Shown here: positions 1 through 29,100 of the stretch, in pieces
How positions within the stretch are numbered: the stretch's first letter is position 1
How the letters are laid out: every line of letters begins with the position of its first letter
NCBI GenBank assembly: GCA_021613375.1
Contig: CM038719.1
Span: 40,068,620-40,132,619 of the forward strand
From: Megaleporinus macrocephalus
Lineage: Eukaryota > Chordata > Actinopteri > Characiformes > Anostomidae
Direction: 5' to 3'
Length of the DNA: 64,000 bases
Translations under genes and position numbers: made by a program
Notes under the pieces: model-generated
Seen by the model: only the letters and a program-made list of their open reading frames with translations
The model's database searches: none
Told to the model about the DNA's origin: nothing

Positions 1-6297
<6,297 letters not shown>

Positions 6298-6706
6298 CTT
6301 AATTTATGTTGTTTTGTTCTTGTTTTCGTCCTTGTTTACGGTAAACAAGCCACAAGCCGCTGCAGCTAAAACGCGCTTTATCTGCTCACTGAGCCGGACT
6401 ACGGCGTATGTCGTCACTTCCTGTATTCGCGAAAAAGTCAAAAGTTTATTTATGTGTTGTATTGTTCTAATTTTTATATTATTTATATTAATACAGTGTT
6501 GCTAAAAATATTAAATATGATTTAAGAATAAAAAAACGACCGGCTTAAAAAAAAAAATAATAATAATAATAATAACGCGCGTCCGGTTACGTCTATTTGC
6601 AGCGACATACAAAACACGCCCCACGTGTGTTCGTGAGTTGTTACAGATTTTTTTTTTTTTATCGTTTTTGTTGTTTTAAAGCTGATTATTTCTCACACGC
6701 TGCACG
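6298..6706. promoter_or_regulatory. Shared bidirectional promoter region of polr2b and noa1
   Basis: Only 409 bp separate the divergent start codons. The segment has several CpGs (ACGCGC, GCGCGTCCGG), a CACTTCCTG ETS-type site at 6415-6423 and a palindromic CACGTG E-box at 6622-6627, with no TATA box, which fits a housekeeping promoter. (AAT)n and a T-run at 6648-6660 are also present. The human NOA1/POLR2B pair is also head to head. Exact start sites cannot be placed from sequence. Confidence 0.75.
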
Positions 6707-16649
<9,943 letters not shown>

Positions 16650-16820
16650 CCAGCACTTTCTGAACGTTCTCCCAGACTTCATAGAGGACGACGCTGTAGG
16701 GGTTCTGTAACTTTTCGGTCCGTAAGAGACAGACTGGTGTGAATGACTGATATATTTATGTGATCTTATGTACGTGTGAACTTGTATGTGTAATAAAATG
16801 CTTGTAATAAGACAACAACT
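16650..16820 (+). terminator. noa1: noa1 3'UTR and polyadenylation signal
   Basis: A canonical AATAAA at 16792-16797 lies 143 bp after the stop. Cleavage would fall near 16810-16825, just before a short A-rich run. Confidence 0.75.
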
Positions 16821-16863
16821 AAAAAAAACATGATAAAAAATATGATAACTGATTTAGTTTTGA

Positions 16864-16948
16864 CAGGGACAAGTTAGGAAAACATCCAATCATAACTACA
16901 TAACTACAACTATCATTACTCAGGATGGAAATAAGTTATCTAGACAGT
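16864..16948. repeat. Second copy of the 11537-11611 segment
   Basis: Starts CAGGGACAAGTTAGGAAAAC and ends TTATCTAGACAGTGTC, with a small CATAACTA duplication relative to the first copy. It is a dispersed element of unknown type. Confidence 0.75.
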
Positions 16949-17019
16949 GTCAGCAGAGAGAAAGAGAGTTTAGTGTTTGTGTTTAGAGAAAATCACCACC
17001 GCGCTGGACAACAGCCCCA

Positions 17020-17282
17020 ATTATCAGATTAGTTGATCAGGTATGTATGAAGCAGGTAAAACGCTGTATTAACTCAGTAAGGTGGTGTTAATGATCAGAT
17101 TAGTTGATCAGGTACGTGGGAAGCAGGTGAAGCGCTGTATTAACTCAGTAAGGTGGTGTTAATGATCAGATTAGTTGATCAGGTATGTGGGAAGCAGGTG
17201 AAGCGCTGTATTAACTCAGTAAGGTGGTGTTAATGGTCAGATTAGTTGATCAGGTATGTGGAAAGCAGGTGAAACGCTATAT
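17020..17282. repeat. 71-bp tandem repeat, about 3.7 copies
   Basis: Unit begins GATCAGATTAGTTGATCAGG and ends AACTCAGTAAGGTGGTGTTA; copies start near 17022, 17093, 17164 and 17235. It lies between the noa1 polyA site and the rest polyA site. Confidence 0.9.
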
Positions 17283-17840
17283 GTGCAGAGTCGGGAGACT
17301 AGGTAGCTAACTCCAACCATCTGCGTTTGATGATCATGTCCCAAATCTCTCCATACACACTAGAAAGTGCACGAAACATATTAGGTAGCTTTATTGAATT
17401 AGTGCACGTAATGTGTATGTAGTGAACACTGTGATCTAGAGATGTGGCAGTTTTTCATTCATTGATTTACTGTTATGCAAAAATTTATTTGAATTGCACA
17501 ATTAAAAATACTTTCATAGCAAAAAGTTATAATTTAAATTAATGTAAGTTAGTTAATAAATATTTAATTTCGTGTAAGTGTATATAATGATTAAAATAAT
17601 TAAAGGGAACTGAAGAAAAAGCATTTACATTTTACACCCTTTATATTTTAGTCTATATTCTACATGATATAACTTTATTCTTATGATAATTAATCGACTA
17701 AAATCGACTCAAACTAAAAACAATTCAGATGACTAAATTATGACTAAAACTAAATTACACTTCAGTCAAAAGACTACGACTAAAACTAAATAAAAAATTT
17801 GTTATCAAAATGAACACGGGTGTAGACCCAATAAACATCT
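17283..17840. other. Intergenic DNA between noa1 and rest (tail to tail)
   Basis: AT-rich unique sequence without a recognisable gene, rich in TTAAT and CTAAAACTAAA motifs (17690-17800). Confidence 0.4.
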
Positions 17841-17844
17841 CTCC

Positions 17845-19926
17845 AGAACTGCTTGACTTGGGGATACGTTTTTATTGAAATCTCAGTTCTTTACATACAG
17901 TTCACGGCACTAAGGAGCCTGAATTCGACAAAAACTTCTGTAAAAAAGCCAATTTCAATTCCACACGGGAACTAATTTCTTTTTAAACAATTTTAATGAC
18001 ATTACCGCTGATACTACAGCTACCTGCACACATTAAAACAACTAACATGATTTTGATTATGACATCAGTAAAAAGAAAAACAACTTCAGTTTAGATTCTT
18101 ATTTAAAGAAAAGGAAAACAGGAAAGTCAATAAGTGTCAATAAATCTTGTCCTAAAGAGACAGAAGCAAATTTACACCAACATCTAACCGTCTATGAGTG
18201 CATCTTGTAAAGGGGGTTTCAGGCTACCGGTGGCTGGTCAGTTACAGAAAAGGGGCCTAGAACATGCTTTGGTATGATAATCCAATATACAATATTGCAC
18301 TGAACTCACTACAGACGTCCAATTTTCTGGGTTGTTTGTTTTCCGTCTCTTCTTTTAGACCAGATACCAGCCGACGCATGGATTCAGATGAGGGCTCGTA
18401 TCTGCTCAATGCAGTTTGGATTCGCTTTGGAAAACTTCCGATCCTGTGGCAATGCTGGTCAGATGAATGCCAAATTCAAGAACAGTAGTGGAAAGAAAAT
18501 AGGCCACCTTAAAATGTTTACGTCAGGAAAACAACACAGTATAAAACGATGGAGGAAAGAAAACAGAATGATTGTCAAAGGCGTCAAAATGACCAATGAA
18601 AATATGTACAGTGTTTCAGCAACAGGTGCAAGAGACGTATACAATCATCATCTTTGGACCAAATTGTGAAATTGAGATAGAAGATTAAAAAAAAAGATAA
18701 AAGAAAACAAGAAGCCACAGAAAAGAGCTACGAGAAAGTCAATATACAATGCAAGGCTTGCCTACATAATCATTTTGGTTACTGCACCAAGTTAATACAC
18801 ACACAAACTCAGAAGTTCTACGGTAAGCCGAAGGGCCAAGACGCTGCCGGCTGCCGAGAGTCCTTTACAGTGTACTTTACAGAGACATTGACCAGTTTTG
18901 GTCACGCACACCAACGCTAATGCTCGTATTCACAAACACCGTCGCTCTCTTTCTCTCTCTCTCTCTCCGCTGGAGTGGAGCGGCACAAAAGCCTCGAGGG
19001 CTCAGTTCTCCTCGGTGCTATTCAGAGTCGGACCACCTGGCTCTGTTCAGTCTCAGCTCTCTGAGGGGATGGGCAGCGGTGACCCTCCAAACTTGACGAT
19101 GAGACAAAAGATGGAGGCTCTTCTTTATAGTCATTTGATGGTGGTTTTTAAAGGTGATACACGTCAGTGAGTCAGACCAAGACCTCTGGTTTTGTTTTAG
19201 TTTCAACATTTTTTAACTATTATTTACATGATTGTTGCTTTTTACACTGGGTTTCATGATGAATGGACAGAATGAATCACGTTAAAAGGGGGTCTCAATT
19301 ATGTTCCTGTAAAGGCCTTTTGGAGAGGAGGTTTTGTTCCGAAAGACAACAAAGTTACTGAAATGCAGAGATCAGATATATCTGTACAAATAAATGATGG
19401 TACGGAGATGAGGACTGCCTTACTGAAGTATCTACAGTGTTTTTAAATAATGTTATTGTGATATTCTTAGGTACACTACCTCTTACAGGCTCTCCCATTG
19501 ATACCCACGGCATAGAACTGCTTCTAGTTCCAGACTGAATGGTCACTGAGTGAGCTAGATGCAGCTCTATGCTGTGGGTACCGATGGAAGAGAACTAGAC
19601 TAGTCCCAATATGAATGAATGTTTTGTTGCCAAGCCTTCAAATTCATATATAAGTGTGGAGATGTTGTCTCGATATATGTTCTATACGTTTCAACAAGTG
19701 TTATGTCAACTCATTCTATGTGCCGGGGAAGCCTACAGGAGGGTGGTATGTATGTACTGTGTATGTACATACACACGTAACTGAAACCCTAACCCTGTTT
19801 CATGCTGTAAAAATTAACATATTTATCGTTTTAAAGTTAATAAGATGTCATTTCCCTCAAAAGATTCCACATGTAACTTGATTACGTATTGTTATGAACT
19901 GGAAAAACACGTATAAAGTCCACCCA
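17845..19926 (-). terminator. rest: Inferred rest 3'UTR with polyadenylation signal
   Basis: TTTATT at 17871-17876 gives a minus-strand AATAAA about 2.05 kb after the rest stop. The segment is non-coding and lower in obvious repeats than its surroundings. It holds a (CT)n tract near 18947-18966 and a strong hairpin at 19490-19593. Earlier signals cannot be excluded, so the 3'UTR length is inferred. Confidence 0.55.
19490..19593. other. Imperfect hairpin of miRNA-precursor size in the rest 3'UTR
   Basis: The left arm CCATTGATACCCACGGCATA (19495 on) is complementary to the right arm TATGCTGTGGGTACCGATGG (19569-19588). Pairing continues inward through CTGC and CTAG, giving a stem of about 33-38 bp with about five non-Watson-Crick positions and a loop of about 27-30 nt. 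I do not recognise a known miRNA. Alternatives are a small foldback repeat or a structured 3'UTR element. Confidence 0.4.
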
Positions 19927-22900
19927 TCACTTGTCTCCCTGCCTTGCGGTCTCCAGGTAATACACGTTCACCAGGTGGCGGTTCAAGTGCCGCCGGTAAT
20001 CCATCTCCAGTGGGAAGGTTCGGTCGCAGAACACGCACGTGTGACTGAGAAGCTGGGTAGGAGAAGGAAGCTCCTCGGTAGGGGTTTCCGGAAGCTTGTC
20101 CGCGGCGTTCGCCAACCCGTTGAGGCCAGAGTCGTAACTTCCCTCGGAGGCGCAGTCGCTGATGTCGCTTCCGCCATCATGACTGTGGATGCCTTCATCG
20201 TCCTCGGCGTCTGTTGGTTTGGGGCGCGTCGGTCCAGGCAGTTCCAGAGATGGGCTTTCTACTACTGGCTCCTGGCTGAAGCCTGGGTCGCCATCGCTTT
20301 CGGTGGGGGATGGGAGCTCATCGCTCCTAATATCACCGTCCGAAGACTCCTGTGCTGCGCTGGTGGTTTGGCCCTTTTCTTTAGCGTTGGCTTTCTCATT
20401 TGAAGCCTCAGGCAGGTGGTGTTCTGCTGATGGTTTTTCTGATGAATTTTGTGCGATCTCTCTTATCTTAGGTTCCTTGTCAGTTGCAACAGATTTATTC
20501 TTCACTGAGAGATCTGTGGCGCTGTTCACAGTTGAGCAGCTCTGCAAGGTAGGCTTCCCAAGCTCTTGAGGTACAGTAGGCTTCTCCAGGTTTTTCTGAG
20601 AAGGAGTCTTCTCCAGTTTTTGCTGTACTGTATGCTTTTCTAAGTGTTGCTGCTGTAAGGCAGGCTTCTCCAGGTGTTTCTGTGAAGGAGTCTTCTCCAG
20701 CTGTTGTTGCTGTAAGGAAGGCTTCTCCAGGTGTTTCTGTGGAGGAGTCTTCTCCAGCTGTTTCTGCTGTACGCTAGGCTTTTCCAGCTGTTTTTGCTGT
20801 ACGCTAGGCTTCTCCAGCTGTTGCTGCTGTACGGCAGGCTTCTCCAGCTGTTGCTGCTGTACGGCAGGCTTCTCCAGCTGTTGCTGCTGTACGGCAGGCT
20901 TCTCCAGCTGTTGCTGCGGTACGGCAGGCTTCTCCAGCTGTTGCTGCTGTACGGCAGGCTTCTCCAGCTGTTGCTGCGGTACGGCAGGCTTCTCCAGCTG
21001 TTGCTGCGGTACGGCAGGCTTCTCCAGCTGTTGCTGCTGTACGGTAGGCTTCTTCAGCTTTCGCTGCTGTAAGGAAGGCTTCTTCAGCTTTCGCTGCTGT
21101 AAGGAAGGCTTTTCCAGCTGTTGCTGCTGTAAGGTAGACTTCTCCAGGAGATGCTGCTGTACAGTAGACTTTTCCAGCTGTTGCTGCTGTACGGTAAACT
21201 TCTCAAGCTGTTGCTGCTGCAAGGAAGGCTTCTCCAACTGTTTCAAGGAAGGTTTCTCCAGCTGTTGCTGCTGTACAGTAGATTTCTCCAGCTGTTGCTG
21301 CTGTACTGTAGATTTCTCCAGCTGCTGTTGTTGTAAGGAAGGCTTCTCCAGCTGTTGCTGCTGTACTGTAGACTTTTCCAGCTGTTGCTGCTGTACTGTA
21401 GACTTCTCCAGCTGTTGCTGCTGTAAGGAAGGCTTCTCCAGGTGTTGCTGCTGTACTGTAGACTTTTCCAGGTGTTGCTGCTGTACTGTAGACTTCTCCA
21501 GGTGTTGCTGCTGTACTGTAGACTTCTCCAGGTGTTGCTGCTGTACGGTAAACTTCTCCAGGTGTTGCTGCTGTACGGTAAACTTTTCCAGCTTTTGCTG
21601 CTGCAAAGAAGGCTTCATCAGCTTTTGCTGTGAGGTAAGCTTCTCCAGCTTTTGCTGCTTTAAGGTAGGTTTCTCCAGCTGTTGCTGCTTTAAGGTAGGC
21701 TTCTCCAGCTTTTGCTGCTCCTTCAATGCAAGGTCTTGTAGAGTTGGCTGCTTAGGTTTCTGTTCAGGCTCTGCAGGACGTGATGCTTCTACTTGTGAAG
21801 ATTTTGGTTGTTCACTCTGCACCTGAACAGGGACATCAGACTCCACCAAGCTCACCTCTGCTTTGTTTGCGCTCCTTCTGCTCTGCTTGCCTTTGCCCTT
21901 TGAGACCTTGACCTCTGCAGGTGTGGTGGAGGTGTGCTGTGTTTCACTGCCACTTGTGGATGGCTTGTCTGCATCCTTTACTTTCCTGCGTTTGACCTTC
22001 TCTGGTGAGCCATCCTGTTCAGAGGAAACTGAGTGTCCTGTGCTCTCTGCTTTGCGTTTCTTTGCCTTTGTCTTTGTCTTGCTGTGATCAGAAGTCTCCT
22101 GACTCTGCAACAGTTTCTCACCCTTTGACACTCTTGCCTGCTTCTTGGCTGGTTTCTTAGCTGGGGTTTTCTTGGAATCCTTGGCGTTCTCCCTCCCTCT
22201 CTCTTCCTCCTCATCCTCTTTCTCAAGTTGTGGCCCGCTTTCTTTCTCCAAATGCTCATCCTCCTCTCTCTGCTTCTGCTCATTTCCTTTCTTTTGCCTC
22301 TCCAGCCTCTTCTCCAAGTCCAGTCTTTGCTTCTCTTCAGCAACAGTCTGAAATCTGGCGACCGTGTCCGTCTCACTGTTGCCCTTAGCTGTCTTCTCTT
22401 TTCTAGAGCGACTCTTGGTGACTTTCTCCACAGACTTGGGAGGCTTTTCCACTTTCTTCAGGCCCTTTTTACCGTCTTGCTTGCCAGCACAGCTTGTGGT
22501 TTCTTTCTGTGTGGTGTCAGTATTTTCTACTGCTTTGCTTTTCGCTTTCTTACTCACGTCTTTTCTTTCGTTTTTATGTGCAGCCTTTCTCTCAGCAAGC
22601 TTTTTCTGTGCTCTTTTCTCGTAGGTGTGGTGATTAATCCTCCCAGATTTATCTCTCCCAGGCACCTCTGCGGCTTTCTTGGTGGTCTCTGAGCCCGCAG
22701 AGCTCGGCCTACCGCTCTTCTTAATGGAGAGATTGATGGGGCCGCATGAGTCTGTGTCCGAGGTCAGCTCCGATCCTCCATCCCGCACCGCTTCGCCCTG
22801 TTTACCACTGCATTCTTCTCCGTCTGCCTTCTTAACCCTGAGCCTCACTTTTGAGACGTCCATGGAAATGTCCGAGCATCCGGGATGCCTAGACTTGATG

Positions 22901-23138
22901 TGGTACTGCAGGTTGCATTTCTTGGACGCAGCGTATTTGCACACTGGGCACAAAAACTGGCGCGGGTTGACATGAAGCTCCACATGTTTTTTAAAGTTGC
23001 TGCGGTCAGCCGTCTTGTACTGGCAGTAGGGGCAGCTCAGCGGCTTGGGCCCATTATGGACCTGTCTGGCATGGCGGGTCACCTCGTGTTGATTGGCTGC
23101 CAAGTAGCTGCAGCTGTCACATTTGAAAGGCCTCTCAC
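19927..23138 (-). CDS. rest: rest coding exon 4 equivalent (last, 3.2 kb)
   Basis: Starts after a TAG acceptor with [20 protein letters not shown] and runs to GDK and TGA at 19929-19927. Encodes ZF6-8, the basic segment, the decapeptide array and the C-terminal finger. The plus strand of the array is also open and gives false Leu-rich frames. Confidence 0.96.
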
Positions 23139-26100
23139 CTATTAGAGACGTATGAAAAGCGTGGGGTCAGGATAGAACAATGCATCTTTTATATTCTTTG
23201 TACTTTGGGGGGGGGCAAACACATACACTAGCCTCATGCAGGGAAAACATATACAAGAAAACACAAACACACCCAATCACAGTACAAAACTGAGCCACTT
23301 AGTAACACAAACCTTTTACCATTTTATCCAAAGCCATCTGGCTCCATGGTGTGCAACAAAAGAGAAAAGGGTTTTGTGACAAAATGAAGATTGACAGGTC
23401 TGTAGTTTTAGCTTAGCTAAGAAAAAAAACACTTTTGCACTATTCACACCGTATTGTAATCAATGCAACACCAGAACTACTACTGCAGAATACTGAGTGA
23501 TCAGGCAACGTATCCTAGTGAAAGAGATTTAGGCATCAGTTAGATCAGTTCACAACCCACCTGAGTGTGTTCTCATGTGTCTGGTCAGATGGGTCTTTTG
23601 TGAGCTTGAGTAGTTACAGTAAATGCACTGGAAAGGACGCTCACCTTGAAAACAGAGATGACAATACATCATACAAAGGCCATTTACTGGAACATGAATC
23701 TTGCATTGTCGGCACTTTGTAAATCTTACTTACACTACCAGTCAAACAGTTTTAGATACACTACCAGTCAAACAGTTTTAGATACACTACCAGTCAAACA
23801 GTTTTAGATACACTACCAGTCAAACAGTTTTAGATACACTACCAGTCAAACGTTTTAGATACACTACCAGTCAAACGTTTTAGATACACTCCCAGTCAAA
23901 CAGTTTTAGATACACTCCCAGACAAACGGTTTTAGATACACTACCAGTCAAACAGTTTTAGATACACTACCAGTCAAACGTTTTAGATACACTACCAGTC
24001 AAACATTTTAGATACACTACCAGTCAAACAGTTTTAGATACACTACCAGTCAAACGTTTTAGATACACTACCAGTCAAACGTTTTAGTACACTACCAGTC
24101 AAACAGTTTTAGATACACTACCAGTCAAACGTTTTAGATACACTACCAGCCAAACGTTTTAGATACACTACCAGCCAAACGTTTTAGATACACTACCAGT
24201 CAAACAGTTTTAGATACACTACCAGTCAAACAGTTTTAGATACACTCCCAGTCAAACGTTTTAGATACACTACCAGTCAAACGTTTTAGATACACTACCA
24301 GCCAAACGTTTTAGATACACTACCAGTCAAACAGTTTTAGATACACTCCCAGTCAAACGTTTTAGATACACTACCAGTCAAACGTTTTAGTACACTACCA
24401 GTCAAACAGTTTTAGATACACTACCAGTCAAACGTTTTAGATACACTACCAGTCAAACGTTTTAGATACACTACCAGTCAAACGTTTTAGATACACTACC
24501 AGTCAAACGTTTTAGATACACTACCAGTCAAACGTTTTAGATACACTACCAGCCAAACAGTTTTAGATACACTACCAGTCAAACAGTTTTAGATACACTA
24601 CCAGTCAAACAGTTTTAGATACACTACCAGTCAAACAGTTTTAGATACACTACCAGTCAAACAGTTTTAGATACACTACCAGTCAAACAGTTTTAGATAC
24701 ACTACCAGTCAAACGTTTTAGATACATTACCACCCAAACGTTTTAGTACACTACCAGTCAAACAGTTTTAGACACACTACCAGTTAAACGTTTTAGATAC
24801 ACTACCAGTCAAACGTTTTAGATCACTACCAGTAAACAGTTTTAGTACACTACCAGTCAAACAGTTTTAGTACACTACCAGCCAAACGTTTTAGATACAC
24901 TACCAGTCAAACGTTTTAGATCACTACCAGTAAACAGTTTTAGTACACTACCAGTCAAACAGTTTTAGTACACTACCAGTCAAACGTTTTAGATACACTA
25001 CCAGTCAAACGTTTTAGATACACTACCAGCCAAACGTTTTAGATACACTACCAGTCAAACAGTTTTAGATACACTCCCAGTCAAACGTTTTAGATACACT
25101 ACCAGTCAAACGTTTTAGTACACTACCAGTCAAACAGTTTTAGATACACTCCCAGTCAAACGTTTTAGATACACTACCAGTCAAACGTTTTAGATACACT
25201 ACCAGCCAAACGTTTTAGATACACTACCAGTCAAACAGTTTTAGATACACTCCCAGTCAAACGTTTTAGATACACTACCAGTCAAACGTTTTAGTACACT
25301 ACCAGTCAAACAGTTTTAGATACACTCCCAGTCAAACGTTTTAGATACACTACCAGTCAAACGTTTTAGATACACTACCAGTCAAACGTTTTAGATACAC
25401 TACCAGCCAAACAGTTTTAGATACACTACCAGCCAAACAGTTTTAGATACACTACCAGTCAAACAGTTTTAGATACACTACCAGTCAAACAGTTTTAGAT
25501 ACACTACCAGTCAAACAGTTTTAGATACACTACCAGTCAAACGTTTTAGTACACTACCAGTCAAACAGTTTTAGACACACTACCAGTCAAACGTTTTAGA
25601 TACACTACCAGTCAAACAGTTTTAGATACACTACCAGTCAAACAGTTTTAGATACACTACCAGTCAAACGTTTTAGATACATTACCACCCAAACGTTTTA
25701 GTACACTACCAGTCAAACAGTTTTAGACACACTACCAGTTAAACGTTTTAGATACACTACCAGTCAAACGTTTTAGATCACTACCAGTAAACAGTTTTAG
25801 TACACTACCAGTCAAACAGTTTTAGTACACTACCAGCCAAACGTTTTAGATACACTACCAGTCAAACGTTTTAGATCACTACCAGTAAACAGTTTTAGTA
25901 CACTACCAGTCAAACAGTTTTAGTACACTACCAGCCAAACGTTTTAGATACACTACCAGTCAAACGTTTTAGATCACTACCAGTAAACAGTTTTAGTACA
26001 CTACCAGCCAAACGTTTTAGTACACTACCAGCCAAACGTTTTAGTACACTACCAGTCAAACAGTTTTAGATACTCTACCAGTCAAACAGTTTTAGTTACA

Positions 26101-29100
26101 CTACCAGTCAAACAGTTTTAGTACACTACCAGCCAAACGTTTTAGTACACTACCAGCCAAACGTTTTAGTACACTACCAGTCAAACAGTTTTAGATACTC
26201 TACCAGTCAAACAGTTTTAGTTACACTACCAGCCAAACAGTTTTAGTACACTACCACCCCAACATTTTAGTACACTACCAGTCAAACAGTTTTAGTACAC
26301 TACCAGCCAAACGTTTTAGTACACTACCAGCCAAACGTTTTAGTACACTACCAGTCAAACAGTTTTAGATACTCTACCAGTCAAACAGTTTTAGTACACT
26401 ACCAGCCAAACAGTTTTAGTACACTACCACCCCAACATTTTAGTACACTACCAGTCAAACAGTTTTAGATACTCTACCAGTCAAACAGTTTTAGTACACT
26501 ACCAGCCAAACGTTTTAGTACACTACCAGTCAAACAGTTTTAGATACTCTACCAGTCAAACAGTTTTAGTACACTACCAGCCAAACGTTTTAGTACACTA
26601 CCAGTCAAACGTTTTAGATACTCTACCAGTCAAACAGTTTTAGTACACTACCACCCCAACATTTTAGATACACTACCAGCCAAAAGTTTTAGTACACTAC
26701 CAGTCAAACGTTTTAGATACACTACCAGCCAAACGTTTTAGTACACTACCACCCCAACATTTTAGATACACTACCAGCCAAAAGTTTTAGTACACTACCA
26801 CCCCAACATTTTAGTACACTACCAGCCAAAAGTTTTAGTACACTACCAGCCAAACAGTTTTAGATACACTACCAGTCAAACGTTTTAGATACACAACCAG
26901 CCAAACGTTTTAGATACACTACCAGACAAACGTTTTAGATACACTACCAGCCAAACGTTTTAGATACACTACCAGCCAAACGTTTTAGATACACTACCAG
27001 CCAAACGTTTTAGATCACTACCAGTAAACAGTTTTAGATACACTACCAGTCAAACGTTTTAGTACACTACAAGTCAAACGTTTAAGATCACTACCAGTAA
27101 ACAGTTTTAGTACACTACCAGTCAAACGTTTTAGTACACTACCAGTCAAACGTTTTAGTACACTACCAGTCAAACAGTTTTAGATACTCTACCAGTCAAA
27201 CAGTTTTAGTTACACTCCCAGTCAAACGTTTTAGATACACTACCAGTCAAACGTTTTAGTACACTACCAGTCAAACAGTTTTAGATACACTCCCAGTCAA
27301 ACGTTTTAGATACACTACCAGTCAAACGTTTTAGATACACTACCAGTCAAACGTTTTAGATACACTACCAGCCAAACAGTTTTAGATACACTACCAGCCA
27401 AACAGTTTTAGATACACTACCAGTCAAACAGTTTTAGATACACTACCAGTCAAACAGTTTTAGATACACTACCAGTCAAACAGTTTTAGATACACTACCA
27501 GTCAAACGTTTTAGTACACTACCAGTCAAACAGTTTTAGACACACTACCAGTCAAACGTTTTAGATACACTACCAGTCAAACAGTTTTAGATACACTACC
27601 AGTCAAACAGTTTTAGATACACTACCAGTCAAACGTTTTAGATACATTACCACCCAAACGTTTTAGTACACTACCAGTCAAACAGTTTTAGACACACTAC
27701 CAGTTAAACGTTTTAGATACACTACCAGTCAAACGTTTTAGATCACTACCAGTAAACAGTTTTAGTACACTACCAGTCAAACAGTTTTAGTACACTACCA
27801 GCCAAACGTTTTAGATACACTACCAGTCAAACGTTTTAGATCACTACCAGTAAACAGTTTTAGTACACTACCAGTCAAACAGTTTTAGTACACTACCAGC
27901 CAAACGTTTTAGATACACTACCAGTCAAACGTTTTAGATCACTACCAGTAAACAGTTTTAGTACACTACCAGCCAAACGTTTTAGTACACTACCAGCCAA
28001 ACGTTTTAGTACACTACCAGTCAAACAGTTTTAGATACTCTACCAGTCAAACAGTTTTAGTTACACTACCAGTCAAACAGTTTTAGTACACTACCAGCCA
28101 AACGTTTTAGTACACTACCAGCCAAACGTTTTAGTACACTACCAGTCAAACAGTTTTAGATACTCTACCAGTCAAACAGTTTTAGTTACACTACCAGCCA
28201 AACAGTTTTAGTACACTACCACCCCAACATTTTAGTACACTACCAGTCAAACAGTTTTAGTACACTACCAGCCAAACGTTTTAGTACACTACCAGCCAAA
28301 CGTTTTAGTACACTACCAGTCAAACAGTTTTAGATACTCTACCAGTCAAACAGTTTTAGTACACTACCAGCCAAACAGTTTTAGTACACTACCACCCCAA
28401 CATTTTAGTACACTACCAGTCAAACAGTTTTAGATACTCTACCAGTCAAACAGTTTTAGTACACTACCAGCCAAACGTTTTAGTACACTACCAGTCAAAC
28501 AGTTTTAGATACTCTACCAGTCAAACAGTTTTAGTACACTACCAGCCAAACGTTTTAGTACACTACCAGTCAAACGTTTTAGATACTCTACCAGTCAAAC
28601 AGTTTTAGTACACTACCACCCCAACATTTTAGATACACTACCAGCCAAACATTTTAGTACACTACCAGTCAAACAGTTTTAGATACACTACCAGCCAAAC
28701 GTTTTAGTACCCTACCACCCCAACATTTTAGATACACTACCAGCCAAAAGTTTTAGTACACTACCACCCCAACATTTTAGTACACTACCAGCCAAAAGTT
28801 TTAGTACACTACCAGCCAAACAGTTTTAGATACACTACCAGTCAAACGTTTTAGATACACAACCAGCCAAACGTTTTAGATACACTACCAGACAAACGTT
28901 TTAGATACACTACCAGCCAAACGTTTTAGATACACTACCAGCCAAACGTTTTAGATACACTACCAGCCAAACGTTTTAGATCACTACCAGTAAACAGTTT
29001 TAGATACACTACCAGTCAAACGTTTTAGTACACTACAAGTCAAACGTTTAAGATCACTACCAGTAAACAGTTTTAGTACACTACCAGTCAAACGTTTTAG

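Noticed and set aside
19783..19796. Telomere-like CCCTAACCCT
   Set aside because: Only about one and a half units in a 3'UTR.
20731..21633. Plus-strand Leu-rich frames ([10 protein letters not shown] repeats)
   Set aside because: They are the antisense of the rest decapeptide array; the minus-strand frame has the zinc fingers and splice sites.
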